Source: MAG-121220-bin8 sp964433845 (lineage in GTDB: Bacteria > Bacteroidota > Bacteroidia > Flavobacteriales > Flavobacteriaceae). From it: a DNA stretch of 64,000 nucleotides. Shown in pieces: positions 1 to 8,295 of this stretch (positions within the stretch are counted from its first letter, which is position 1; each line of letters begins with the position of its first letter). Location of the stretch: positions 4,023 to 68,022 of the forward strand of contig CAYSTA010000003.1 of the NCBI GenBank assembly GCA_964433845.1, read 5' to 3'. The position numbers were made by a program, and so were the translations under genes. The notes beneath the pieces are model-generated. The model was not told where the DNA came from. It searched no databases and was given only the letters and a program-made list of their open reading frames with translations.

Positions 1-321
1 AGGAATTGTTTGGGAGTTTTCTTTAGAAATTTCAGAAATCATTATTTCTTCATTTTCAGGAACAATAGTATAAATGTAATCAGAATCACATATCTGTATA
101 ATTCCCATAAAATCTAAATAATATTTTTCTTTACTAATTAGCGCACTTCCATTTGAATTTATTTCTTCTTCATCTATTTTATATGTAAAATTGATTGAAT
201 AAGTGTTTGACGAGTCAATTTTTTTAGAGACTCTATCTAATAACTTTTCTGCTTTTGGGTCATTTTGAGAAAAAATGTTGCCAAAAAATAGTAGTAAAAC
301 TATTACGATATAATTTTTCAT
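1..321 (-). CDS. lolA: LolA-like outer-membrane lipoprotein carrier (3' end beyond window)
   Basis: The reading frame begins with ATG at 321, sharing one base with the ftsK stop codon (TAATG arrangement), and runs off the left edge after 107 codons. It has a short signal peptide (MKNYIVIVLLLFFGNIFSQ). The mature part continues with a helix (AEKLLDRVSKKI) and beta-strand segments such as YSINFTYKID, KEKYYLDFMG and YIYTIVPENEE, the usual pattern of the Bacteroidota LolA-like family. LolA proteins carry lipoproteins across the periplasm to the outer membrane. Directly following ftsK is the common flavobacterial order, so the two genes are probably translationally coupled. The C-terminal half is not visible. 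Confidence 0.8.
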   Translation of the reverse strand, partial: MKNYIVIVLLLFFGNIFSQNDPKAEKLLDRVSKKIDSSNTYSINFTYKIDEEEINSNGSALISKEKYYLDFMGIIQICDSDYIYTIVPENEEIMISEISKENSQTIP

Positions 322-2681
322 TAAGTATTCTTTTCATTTTCTAAAAAAGCATTTAATGATGCTATATCTGAAATAAGAACATCTCTAGCTCTGCTTCCTT
401 CAAATGGTCCAACTATTCCAGCAGCTTCTAATTGATCAATTATCCTGCCAGCTCTATTATAGCCTAATTTCATTTTTCGTTGAAGAAGTGATGCAGAACC
501 TTGTTGAGCAATTACAATTACCTCAGCTGCTTCCTTAAATAAAACATCCCTATCCTCAATATTGTTATCCATTGAAGTTCCGCTTTCTTCCCCAATATAT
601 TCAGGTAAAATATGTGCACTTGCATATGCCTTTTGTGAGCCAATATATTCAGTTATTTTATGTATTTCAGGAGTATCAACAAAGGCACATTGAATTCTAA
701 CAAGATCATTGCCTTGTGTATATAACATATCTCCTCTACCAATTAGCTGATCTGCACCTCCACTATCTAATATAGTTCTGGAATCTATTTTAGAAGTAAC
801 TCTAAAAGCTATTCTTGCTGGAAAATTTGCTTTGATTATTCCAGTAATTACATTTACTGAAGGTCTCTGTGTTGCAATGATTAAATGAATTCCAACAGCT
901 CTAGCTAATTGTGCTAGTCGTGCTATAGGCGTTTCCACCTCTTTTCCAGTTGTCATTATTAAATCTGCAAATTCATCGATTATTAAAACTATATATGGAA
1001 GAAAAACATTTCCAGACTCAGGATTAAGTTTCCTCTGTTTAAACTTTGCATTATATTCTTTAATATTTCTACACATTGCATTTTTAAGCATTTCATATCT
1101 ATTATCCATTTCAATACATAATGAATTCAGAGTTTTTATTACCGCTTTGTTATCGGTTATGATAGCCTCTTCAGTATCGGGAAGTTTTGCAAGATAATGT
1201 CGTTCAATTTTATTAAATAATGTTAACTCTACTTTCTTGGGGTCAACAAGAACAAATTTAACCTCAGAGGGATGTTTCTTATAAATTAAAGAAGTTAAGA
1301 CTGCATTAAGTCCAACGGATTTACCCTGACCTGTAGCACCAGCCATTAATAAATGTGGCATTTTGGTAAGATCAACAATATAAGTTTCATTGCTAATTGT
1401 TTTTCCTAAGGCTAAAGGAAGCTCCATTTCTGCTTCTTGATAGTTTTTCGATGAAATAACAGATTTCATAGAAACAATCGATGGATTCTTATTTGGAACT
1501 TCTATTCCAATTGTGCCTTTTCCAGGAATGGGTGCAATTATTCTTATTCCTAAAGCCGAAAGAGATAAAGCTATATCATCCTCCAGATTCTTAATTTTAG
1601 AAATTCTTATACCAGCTTCAGGAACTATTTCATATAAAGTTACTGTAGGTCCAATAGTAGCTTTTATTTGATCAATACCAATCTTATAATTTCCAAGTGT
1701 ATCAATTATTTTTTCTTTATTCTCTTCAAGTTCTTCTTCATTTATTGTAATAACACCTCCATTATCATATTCTTTTAAAAGATCAACAGATGGAGGTTTG
1801 AAGTTCTTTAGCTCTAATGTTTGGTCATATTCACCATATTTTTTTACCAAATTTTTAGCTATCAAATCTTCATCTAATACTTCTTCTTCTATATTTTCTT
1901 TAATTTCAATTTTAATATCATCTGGTTTATTACTTTTAGTTTTTTTATCAGACTTATTTATTGAAGAAAAGTTTTCTATAGTTGGTTTCAAATCCTTGTT
2001 CAATTTTACACTAGATTCAGTTTCTGATTCTTTTTTTTCATTTTCTTTTTTGTCAAAATCATCAAACTTGGATTCATTATTTGGAAAAGTTTCATCTTTT
2101 TCACTATTAGCTTTAAATTTTTCTTTAATCCATTTATAAATTTTTTCTGGAGTAAGTTTAATTTTTAAAACAATAAATGAAACAAAACCAAATATTAATA
2201 TTAACAATACTCCAATATCTCCAGTATAAATTGCTATAAAATCGGTTATTTCAAGGCCAATTGCACCACCTAGCATTTGATTAGTAAAGAAATATCCAAA
2301 AAATAAAGAAAACCAAATAATAATTAAAATACCCCAAATCCATTTTCCAAAAAGTTTTTTAGAGTTTGCTCCGACAAAATATGAAAGCCCTGAAATAAAC
2401 AATAAAAAAGAAAAAATATATGAAGACAATCCAAACATTTTATACATAAGAAAATGACTGATTTGTGCACCAAATTTCTTTGCAATATTTACAGTTTCAG
2501 CATCACGATCAAAAAAACTATCTAGTTCTGATTGATCTGTTCTCCAAGTATTAAAATATGATGTTAAAGAGGCAAAAATTATAATTGAAAGTAGTATTAA
2601 GAATACACCAAGCATTATCTGTTGGCCTCTACTAAGTTTAAATAATTTTTTAGTTTTTTCTTTGTTATCAGTTTTAGCCAT
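321..2681 (-). CDS. ftsK: DNA translocase FtsK
   Basis: FtsK is the septum-located motor that pumps chromosomal DNA into daughter cells at division and activates dimer resolution. The 786-residue protein has four predicted membrane helices (about residues 22-40, 82-103, 114-132 and 153-172). A Lys/Glu/Ser-rich, low-complexity linker of about 100 residues follows, then the motor. The motor carries Walker A GATGQGKS at about 446-453 and a Walker B motif in LIIDEFADLIM. The C-terminal winged-helix gamma domain, which reads KOPS orientation sequences, is present (QGSASLLQRKMKLGYNRAGRI, then GIVGPFEGSRARDVL). The ATG start fits a TAnnTTTG box 14 bases upstream. lolA follows with a one-base overlap. 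The length is normal for Bacteroidota FtsK, whose linker is short compared with E. coli. Confidence 0.97.
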   Translation of the reverse strand: MAKTDNKEKTKKLFKLSRGQQIMLGVFLILLSIIIFASLTSYFNTWRTDQSELDSFFDRDAETVNIAKKFGAQISHFLMYKMFGLSSYIFSFLLFISGLSYFVGANSKKLFGKWIWGILIIIWFSLFFGYFFTNQMLGGAIGLEITDFIAIYTGDIGVLLILIFGFVSFIVLKIKLTPEKIYKWIKEKFKANSEKDETFPNNESKFDDFDKKENEKKESETESSVKLNKDLKPTIENFSSINKSDKKTKSNKPDDIKIEIKENIEEEVLDEDLIAKNLVKKYGEYDQTLELKNFKPPSVDLLKEYDNGGVITINEEELEENKEKIIDTLGNYKIGIDQIKATIGPTVTLYEIVPEAGIRISKIKNLEDDIALSLSALGIRIIAPIPGKGTIGIEVPNKNPSIVSMKSVISSKNYQEAEMELPLALGKTISNETYIVDLTKMPHLLMAGATGQGKSVGLNAVLTSLIYKKHPSEVKFVLVDPKKVELTLFNKIERHYLAKLPDTEEAIITDNKAVIKTLNSLCIEMDNRYEMLKNAMCRNIKEYNAKFKQRKLNPESGNVFLPYIVLIIDEFADLIMTTGKEVETPIARLAQLARAVGIHLIIATQRPSVNVITGIIKANFPARIAFRVTSKIDSRTILDSGGADQLIGRGDMLYTQGNDLVRIQCAFVDTPEIHKITEYIGSQKAYASAHILPEYIGEESGTSMDNNIEDRDVLFKEAAEVIVIAQQGSASLLQRKMKLGYNRAGRIIDQLEAAGIVGPFEGSRARDVLISDIASLNAFLENEKNT

Positions 2682-2694
2682 AGGAAGTGTATAG

Positions 2695-2702
2695 CAAAAG
2701 TA
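2695..2702 (-). promoter_or_regulatory. Putative -7 promoter box of ftsK
   Basis: TACTTTTG matches the Bacteroidota -7 consensus TAnnTTTG and lies 14 bases before the ftsK ATG. No clear TTG -33 element is seen at the usual spacing. With the start offset seen at the SRP RNA (about 5 bases after the box), the 5' UTR would be about 9 bases. Confidence 0.5.
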
Positions 2703-2722
2703 AAGATTTATAATTAATAATT

Positions 2723-4165
2723 TTAAATCTTATTTTTTAGTTTTTTTATCTTAATATTAAATGCTGCAATAAATAATGTCATAAATGGACTAAGCCAATT
2801 AAATATTGCATAAATAAAATAATCGGCTACACTAACTCCTAAAATGCCAGACTGATATGCTCCACATGTATTCCATGGTATTAAAACTGATGTAACTGTA
2901 CCTGAATCTTCAAGAGTTCTACTTAAATTTTCGGGAGCCAAGCCTTTATCTTCATATGCTTTTGAAAACATTTTACCTGGAATTACAATAGATAAATATT
3001 GATCTGAAGCAGTTAAGTTTAGGGCTAAACAACTACCGACTGTACTAGCAAAAATAGAGAATGTGGATTTCCCTAATTCAAGTAGAGAAGAGCTTATTTT
3101 TTTCAATGCTCCAATTGCCTCCATTATACCTCCAAAAACCATGGCACATATCACTAACCATATAGTATCTAACATTCCTTTCATTCCTCCACTGTTAAAC
3201 AAGTCATTTAAAAGAGGGTCCCCCGAATCAATAGAGGTTTCTATAGTTATAGCATTTAATACAGCTTGATAGGCACCACTAAAACTTAATTCTGAATTAC
3301 CTGAAATTTGATTAATAATTGAAGATTGGAAGATAACTGCAAATATTCCTCCTAAGACTGTTCCAATAAATAATGCAATTAAAGGAGGGGTATTTTTAAA
3401 AATCATAAATATCACTATTAAAGGAACTATAAAAAGTATCGGGGAAATATTAAAGGTTTTATTAATAGTATTTAAAAGTGGTTGATGATCAGTAGATCCA
3501 GATGATAGTATAAAAAAATTAAGGATTGATAATACAATTAAAGTTATAATTATTGTAGGTACAGTTGTTATAGTTAAATATTTAATATGTGTAAAAAGAT
3601 CAGATCCAGAAACAGCTGGGGCTAAATTTGTAGTATCACTTAATGGAGACAATTTATCGCCAAAATAAGCTCCAGAAATAACAGCTCCAGCAACCATTCC
3701 TACCGGAATATCAATAGCTCTTCCAATTCCAATTAATGCAATACCTACAGTGGCAGAAGTTGTCCAGCTACTTCCAGTTGAAATAGAAATTATTGCACAT
3801 ATTATCAAACAAGATGGAAGAAAAACAGAAGGATGTAGAACTTGTAGTCCATAATAGATCATCGTTGGAATAATTCCACTAATTAACCATGTTCCTGATA
3901 AAGCTCCAACAAATAACAAAATTAATATTGCTCCTGTAATAGACTTTAAATTTGAGGAAACAGCATCAATCATGGATTTGAATAAAACTCCTTTATTTAA
4001 TCCAAGTGTAATTGCTATGGCTGCTCCTAACAATAATATAAATTGATTTGATCCATTCATAGCAGAATCTCCATATACATAAACATTGTATGCTAGGAGA
4101 AGTATTAAAATAAATACGGGAAAAAGTGATTCTTTTAGAGAAAGAAGATTTTCTTTATTTTTCAA
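2723..4165 (-). CDS. nhaC: Na+/H+ antiporter NhaC family
   Basis: An inner-membrane sodium/proton antiporter that helps hold internal pH and sodium in salty surroundings. The 480-residue protein is hydrophobic throughout, with about 11-12 predicted helices. It carries the conserved NhaC-type stretch GSSWTTSATVGIALIGIG followed by AGAVISGAYFGDKLSPLSDT, and a second related half with LNLTASDQYLS and SRTLEDSGTVTS. The start is TTG at 4163-4165: the codon just upstream is a stop (TAG) and no ATG lies nearby. It is divergent from lpd and 41 bases upstream of ftsK on the same strand. ftsK has its own promoter box in that gap, so the two may be transcribed separately. The family call is firm; the exact ion specificity is inferred. 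Confidence 0.9.
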   Translation of the reverse strand: MKNKENLLSLKESLFPVFILILLLAYNVYVYGDSAMNGSNQFILLLGAAIAITLGLNKGVLFKSMIDAVSSNLKSITGAILILLFVGALSGTWLISGIIPTMIYYGLQVLHPSVFLPSCLIICAIISISTGSSWTTSATVGIALIGIGRAIDIPVGMVAGAVISGAYFGDKLSPLSDTTNLAPAVSGSDLFTHIKYLTITTVPTIIITLIVLSILNFFILSSGSTDHQPLLNTINKTFNISPILFIVPLIVIFMIFKNTPPLIALFIGTVLGGIFAVIFQSSIINQISGNSELSFSGAYQAVLNAITIETSIDSGDPLLNDLFNSGGMKGMLDTIWLVICAMVFGGIMEAIGALKKISSSLLELGKSTFSIFASTVGSCLALNLTASDQYLSIVIPGKMFSKAYEDKGLAPENLSRTLEDSGTVTSVLIPWNTCGAYQSGILGVSVADYFIYAIFNWLSPFMTLFIAAFNIKIKKLKNKI

Positions 4166-4261
4166 CTACACATATAATTTATTCTTTGCTAATATATAAT
4201 TTACTTATATATTATATCAAATTTTATATAAGTCATTTACTTAAATAAATCAAAACATTTG

Positions 4262-4269
4262 TATTTTTG
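4262..4269 (+). promoter_or_regulatory. Putative -7 promoter box of lpd, nearly leaderless
   Basis: TATTTTTG matches TAnnTTTG and ends only 8 bases before the first ATG of lpd (10 before the second). Using the offset seen at the SRP RNA, transcription would begin about 3 bases before the start codon. No -33 TTG is apparent at normal spacing. Confidence 0.5.
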
Positions 4270-4276
4270 AAAAAAA

Positions 4277-5683
4277 ATGATGGATAAATTTGATGTCGTT
4301 GTTATAGGTTCTGGTCCTGGCGGTTATGTTTGTGCAATTAGATGTTCACAACTTGGAATGAAAACTGCTCTAATTGAGAAATATAATACTCTAGGAGGAA
4401 CTTGTTTAAATGTCGGTTGTATTCCTTCAAAATCTCTTTTAGATTCTTCACATCATTATTATGACGCAATAAACCACTTTGAAACACATGGAATTTCAAT
4501 TCAAGGAAACATTAAAGTTGATTTAGTCAAAATGATTTCTAGAAAACAAAAAGTTGTTGATCAAACTACAAAAGGGATTGATTTCTTAATGAATAAGAAT
4601 AAGATTAAAGTATTCAATGGTATAGGATCCTTTGTTGACTCTCAAACTATTAAAATAGATGATTCATCTAAAATTACTCAATTATCATTTAAAAATGCTG
4701 TTATAGCTACTGGCTCTAAACCAATATCTCTTCCTTTTGCAAAAATTGATAAGAAAAGAATAATTAGTTCTACAGAAGCATTAGAGCTTAAAGAGATTCC
4801 AAAGAAACTTATAGTAATTGGTGGCGGAGTAATTGGACTTGAATTAGGTCAGGTCTACAATAGACTTGGATCTGAGGTTTCAGTAATTGAATATTCAAAT
4901 ACTATTACACCATTTATGGATTCATCTGTTTCAAAGGAATTAATAAAAATATTTAAAAAACAAAAAATAAAATTTTATTTATCTCACAAGGTTTATAACG
5001 TTACTTCTGAAAGAAAGAATGTAAAAGTTGATGCTGAAGATAGTCAGGGTAATAAAGTTTCTTTTAATGGTGATTATTGTTTAATGTCTGTTGGAAGAAA
5101 ACCTTATACAGATGGATTAAACTTAAATTCTTTAGATATTAAAGTTAATGACAAGGGACAGATTCAGGTTAATGATGATTTACAAACAAATATTAAAAAT
5201 ATTTATGCAATTGGGGATGTTATTAAAGGTCCTATGTTAGCTCATAAAGCCGAAGAAGAAGGTGTAATGGTAGCAGAAATAATAGCTAAACAAAAACCTC
5301 ATATTGATTATAATTTAATTCCTAACGTTATTTATACATGGCCTGAGATAGCTTCTGTTGGAAAAACAGAAGAACAATTAAATGCTAAAGGAATTCAATT
5401 TAAAACAGGACAGTTTCCAATGCGTGCCTTAGGAAGATCGAGAGCAAGTATGGATCTTGATGGTTTTGTTAAAATATTAGCCGACAAAAAAACAGATGAA
5501 ATCTTAGGTGTTCATATAATTGGAGCAAGGGCAGCAGATTTAATTGCTGAAGCGGTTACTGCCATGGAATTTAGAGCTTCAGCTGAAGATGTTTCAAGAA
5601 TGAGTCATTCTCATCCAACTTATTCTGAAGCTATCAAGGAAGCTGCTTTGGCAGCTACAGAAAACAGAGCACTTCATATGTAA
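4277..5683 (+). CDS. lpd: Dihydrolipoyl dehydrogenase (E3)
   Basis: FAD-dependent E3 subunit that re-oxidises dihydrolipoamide in 2-oxoacid dehydrogenase and glycine cleavage complexes, passing electrons to NAD+. The 468-residue protein has the N-terminal FAD fold (VVVIGSGPGG), the redox pair C43/C48 in GGTCLNVGCIPSK, a second NAD fold (VIGGGVIGLELG), an FAD motif (IYAIGDV), and the catalytic C-terminal H446/E451 in HSHPTYSE. Two ATG codons stand in tandem at 4277 and 4280 and either may be used. It is the first gene of a plus-strand run, with pabB starting 13 bases after its stop. No E2 is adjacent; the fused E1 at 46285-48684 is a possible partner but lies 40 kb away. Confidence 0.97.
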   Translation: MMDKFDVVVIGSGPGGYVCAIRCSQLGMKTALIEKYNTLGGTCLNVGCIPSKSLLDSSHHYYDAINHFETHGISIQGNIKVDLVKMISRKQKVVDQTTKGIDFLMNKNKIKVFNGIGSFVDSQTIKIDDSSKITQLSFKNAVIATGSKPISLPFAKIDKKRIISSTEALELKEIPKKLIVIGGGVIGLELGQVYNRLGSEVSVIEYSNTITPFMDSSVSKELIKIFKKQKIKFYLSHKVYNVTSERKNVKVDAEDSQGNKVSFNGDYCLMSVGRKPYTDGLNLNSLDIKVNDKGQIQVNDDLQTNIKNIYAIGDVIKGPMLAHKAEEEGVMVAEIIAKQKPHIDYNLIPNVIYTWPEIASVGKTEEQLNAKGIQFKTGQFPMRALGRSRASMDLDGFVKILADKKTDEILGVHIIGARAADLIAEAVTAMEFRASAEDVSRMSHSHPTYSEAIKEAALAATENRALHM

Positions 5684-5696
5684 ATATGTATTTTAA

Positions 5697-6983
5697 TTGA
5701 GAAGAATTATAAAATCTTTTAAAATAGATGAAATAAATTCATTTAAAAAAAAACTTTTTAATTGGTCTAAAAGTTATAAAACATCTGTTTTTTTAGATTC
5801 TAATAGTTATCAAAATAGGTTAGGGTCTTATGAAACTATTTTAGCTGTAGATTCTTATTCAAAACTACCTTTTACAAATAAAAATTCATTAAAAAAACTA
5901 GAAGAATATAAAAACAAAACTAAAGATTGGCTATTTGGATATTTTTCATATGATTTAAAAAATGAATTGGAGAATTTAACTAGTATTAATGAATCAAGTT
6001 TCTATTTGCCAAATTTATTTTTCTTTCAACCCAAAAAAATTTGGATAATTAAATCTAATTACGTCCAGGCACAATATCTAAATGAATTAGATATATTAAA
6101 GGATTGGGAGGTAATTAATTCAATTAAATTAGAAAAGACTTGTGAAAATAATCATAAGGTTAACTTAGTGCCTAGATTGTCAAAATCTCAATATATAGAT
6201 AAGATTAAAAAGATGTTATTACATATAAATAGGGGAGATATTTATGAAGCTAATTTTTGTATGGAATGGTTTTCAGATAATTCAAATATTAACCCTGAAA
6301 ATGTTTACCATAATTTAAATCAAATTTCTAAAACACCCATGAGTGCCTTTTTTAAAGAAAATAATTTTTATTTGATATCTACTTCTCCTGAAAGATTTAT
6401 TAAGAGAATTGATGATAGAATTATAAGTCAACCAATAAAAGGCACATCAAGAAGAGATTCAGATAATTTAATTGATTTAAATTTAAAAAAGGAATTATAC
6501 TTAAATAATAAAGAAAGATCTGAGAATATAATGATTGTTGATTTAGTTAGAAATGATCTTTCTAGATTTTCAATACCTGGTTCTGTAAGGGTTAGCGAAC
6601 TTTGTGAGGTTTATCCATTTGAACGAATACATCAAATGATTTCTACTGTTGAATGTAAAATTCATAAAGACTTAAGTTTATTAGAAATAATTAAATCAAC
6701 TTTTCCAATGGGAAGTATGACAGGCGCTCCAAAAATAAAAGCACTTGAAATAATTGAAGATTTAGAGATGTCAAATAGAGGCCTTTATAGCGGAGCCCTT
6801 GGTTATATTGATCCAAATGGTAATTTTGATTTTAATGTTATAATCAGATCATTAATATATGACTCAGAAAAAAAATATCTTTCTTTCCATGTAGGTAGTG
6901 CAATTACATCAAAATCAAATCCAAATAATGAATATGAAGAATGTTTACTAAAAGCTGGACCAATGATGTCTATTTTTAGATAA
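5697..6983 (+). CDS. pabB: Aminodeoxychorismate synthase component I (chorismate-binding)
   Basis: Converts chorismate, with ammonia from a glutaminase partner, to 4-amino-4-deoxychorismate for folate synthesis. The 428-residue protein has the chorismate-binding fold. It shows QPIKGTSRR at about 245-253, where the PIKGT form with K248 is typical of PabB; anthranilate synthase TrpE normally has PIAGT. It also shows ENIMIVDLVRNDLSR, STFPMGSMTGAPK and RGLYSGALGYID. The N-terminal part is short compared with TrpE. The start is TTG at 5697, directly behind an in-frame TAA, with no ATG nearby. It lies 13 bases after lpd and is followed by tilS, a frequent flavobacterial arrangement. The glutaminase PabA and lyase PabC are not in the window. 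TrpE activity is less likely but not excluded. Confidence 0.88.
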   Translation: MRRIIKSFKIDEINSFKKKLFNWSKSYKTSVFLDSNSYQNRLGSYETILAVDSYSKLPFTNKNSLKKLEEYKNKTKDWLFGYFSYDLKNELENLTSINESSFYLPNLFFFQPKKIWIIKSNYVQAQYLNELDILKDWEVINSIKLEKTCENNHKVNLVPRLSKSQYIDKIKKMLLHINRGDIYEANFCMEWFSDNSNINPENVYHNLNQISKTPMSAFFKENNFYLISTSPERFIKRIDDRIISQPIKGTSRRDSDNLIDLNLKKELYLNNKERSENIMIVDLVRNDLSRFSIPGSVRVSELCEVYPFERIHQMISTVECKIHKDLSLLEIIKSTFPMGSMTGAPKIKALEIIEDLEMSNRGLYSGALGYIDPNGNFDFNVIIRSLIYDSEKKYLSFHVGSAITSKSNPNNEYEECLLKAGPMMSIFR

Positions 6984-7023
6984 GCTTTTTTTAAAATTAT
7001 TAAAAAACGTAATATTGCTAGAA

Positions 7024-8295
7024 ATGTATAGTCTGTTTTCAAAACATATTAAAAAAGAATTTAGGTTTTTAAATAAATCAAAACTTCTTGTTTGTGTAAG
7101 TGGAGGAGTTGATAGCATGGTTTTAATTAATTTGTTAAATAGATTTAATTACGATGTTTCCATTGCACATTGTAATTTTAATTTAAGAAATGAAGAAAGT
7201 GATTTAGATGAAAACTTTGTAAAAAATTATGCATTTAGTAATTCTATTCCATTTTTTTCAAAATCTTTTGTTACAAAACTTCCAAAACATTCCATGCAAA
7301 TGGCTGCTAGAAATTTAAGATATGAATGGTTTTATGAGATTTTAAAGACTGAAAAATTAGATTACATTATAACTGCACATCACTTAGATGATTCATTAGA
7401 AACATTTATCTTAAATCTTTCACGAGCTTCTGGCATAGAGGGTTTAACGGGTATTAAAAAATTAAATGATTTAATTGTAAGACCATTACTTGTTTTTTCA
7501 AAAAAAGAGATTTTAAATTATGCAAAAGCAAATAATATTAAATGGAGAGAAGATTCTACAAATAAAAATAATAACTATCAAAGAAATCAAATTAGAAATG
7601 AAATTATTCCTCTTTTAAAAAAGTTACATCCAAACTTTTTAGATCAATCAAACAAAACAATGACTTTTTTAAAAGAATCTAGTCTTATTATTGACAACTA
7701 TATTCAAAATATTAAAATGAAAAATTTCATTTTAAAAGATGATGAGATAGTTATTTCAAAAGCCTTTATAAAAAATAATAGTAATCTTATTTTTCATTTA
7801 TTTAAAGAGTACAATTTTAAACATTCCGATCAAATATTAGAATTATGTAATTCTTTATCAGGAAAGATTATAGAATCTAATACACATCTTCTTTTAAGTA
7901 ATCGATTGAATTTAATTCTAAAAAAGAAGATTAATACAGTTTATCAAACTTTTGAAGTCGGACTAAAAGGTTTAGTAAGTCCAATTGAAATGAATATTGA
8001 AGTAGGGGAGTTTCAGACAAAATTTAATAAGAAATCTATATATCTATCTAAAAATGAAATAGATTTTCCTCTATATTTAAGAAAGTGGAAAAAAGGAGAT
8101 GTTTTTTTTCCTTTTGGTATGAAGGGAAAAAAAACGGTATCAAAGTATTATAAAGATGAAAAAATGTCTTTCTTTGATAAACAAAATCAGTGGCTTCTTT
8201 GTAATAATGAAGAAATCATTTGGGTTGTCGGAAAAAGACCTGACAGGAGGTTTTTCAAGAATAGTAATGCTTCTCTAAAAATTGAGGTTTTATGA
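7024..8295 (+). CDS. tilS: tRNA(Ile)-lysidine synthase
   Basis: Attaches lysine to C34 of the CAU-anticodon tRNA(Ile), letting it read AUA codons. This matters here because AUA is common in this AT-rich genome. The PP-loop ATPase motif SGGVDS is at residues 26-31, followed by SIAHCNFNLR and ITAHHLDDSLETFILNLSR. The C-terminal TilS domain is seen in YLRKWKKGDVFFPFGMKGKK and KMSFFDKQNQWLL. I chose ATG 7024 rather than the in-frame TTG at 7015; the protein is then 423 residues. The stop TGA overlaps the dsbD start (ATGA), indicating translational coupling. Confidence 0.95.
   Translation: MYSLFSKHIKKEFRFLNKSKLLVCVSGGVDSMVLINLLNRFNYDVSIAHCNFNLRNEESDLDENFVKNYAFSNSIPFFSKSFVTKLPKHSMQMAARNLRYEWFYEILKTEKLDYIITAHHLDDSLETFILNLSRASGIEGLTGIKKLNDLIVRPLLVFSKKEILNYAKANNIKWREDSTNKNNNYQRNQIRNEIIPLLKKLHPNFLDQSNKTMTFLKESSLIIDNYIQNIKMKNFILKDDEIVISKAFIKNNSNLIFHLFKEYNFKHSDQILELCNSLSGKIIESNTHLLLSNRLNLILKKKINTVYQTFEVGLKGLVSPIEMNIEVGEFQTKFNKKSIYLSKNEIDFPLYLRKWKKGDVFFPFGMKGKKTVSKYYKDEKMSFFDKQNQWLLCNNEEIIWVVGKRPDRRFFKNSNASLKIEVL

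Noticed and set aside
1798..2139. 113-codon plus-strand open frame inside ftsK
   Set aside because: It is the reverse of the Lys/Glu-rich FtsK linker; its Ser/Phe/Leu-rich translation is an artefact of composition, and the FtsK frame is certain.
4190..4214. 10-bp inverted repeat between nhaC and lpd (TAATATATAA/TTATATATTA, 5-base spacer)
   Set aside because: A/T only with a loose spacer; such dyads are expected by chance in this composition, and it does not abut a promoter box.
5697..6983. Annotation as anthranilate synthase TrpE
   Set aside because: The PIKGT lysine form, the tilS neighbour and the absence of trp genes favour PabB.
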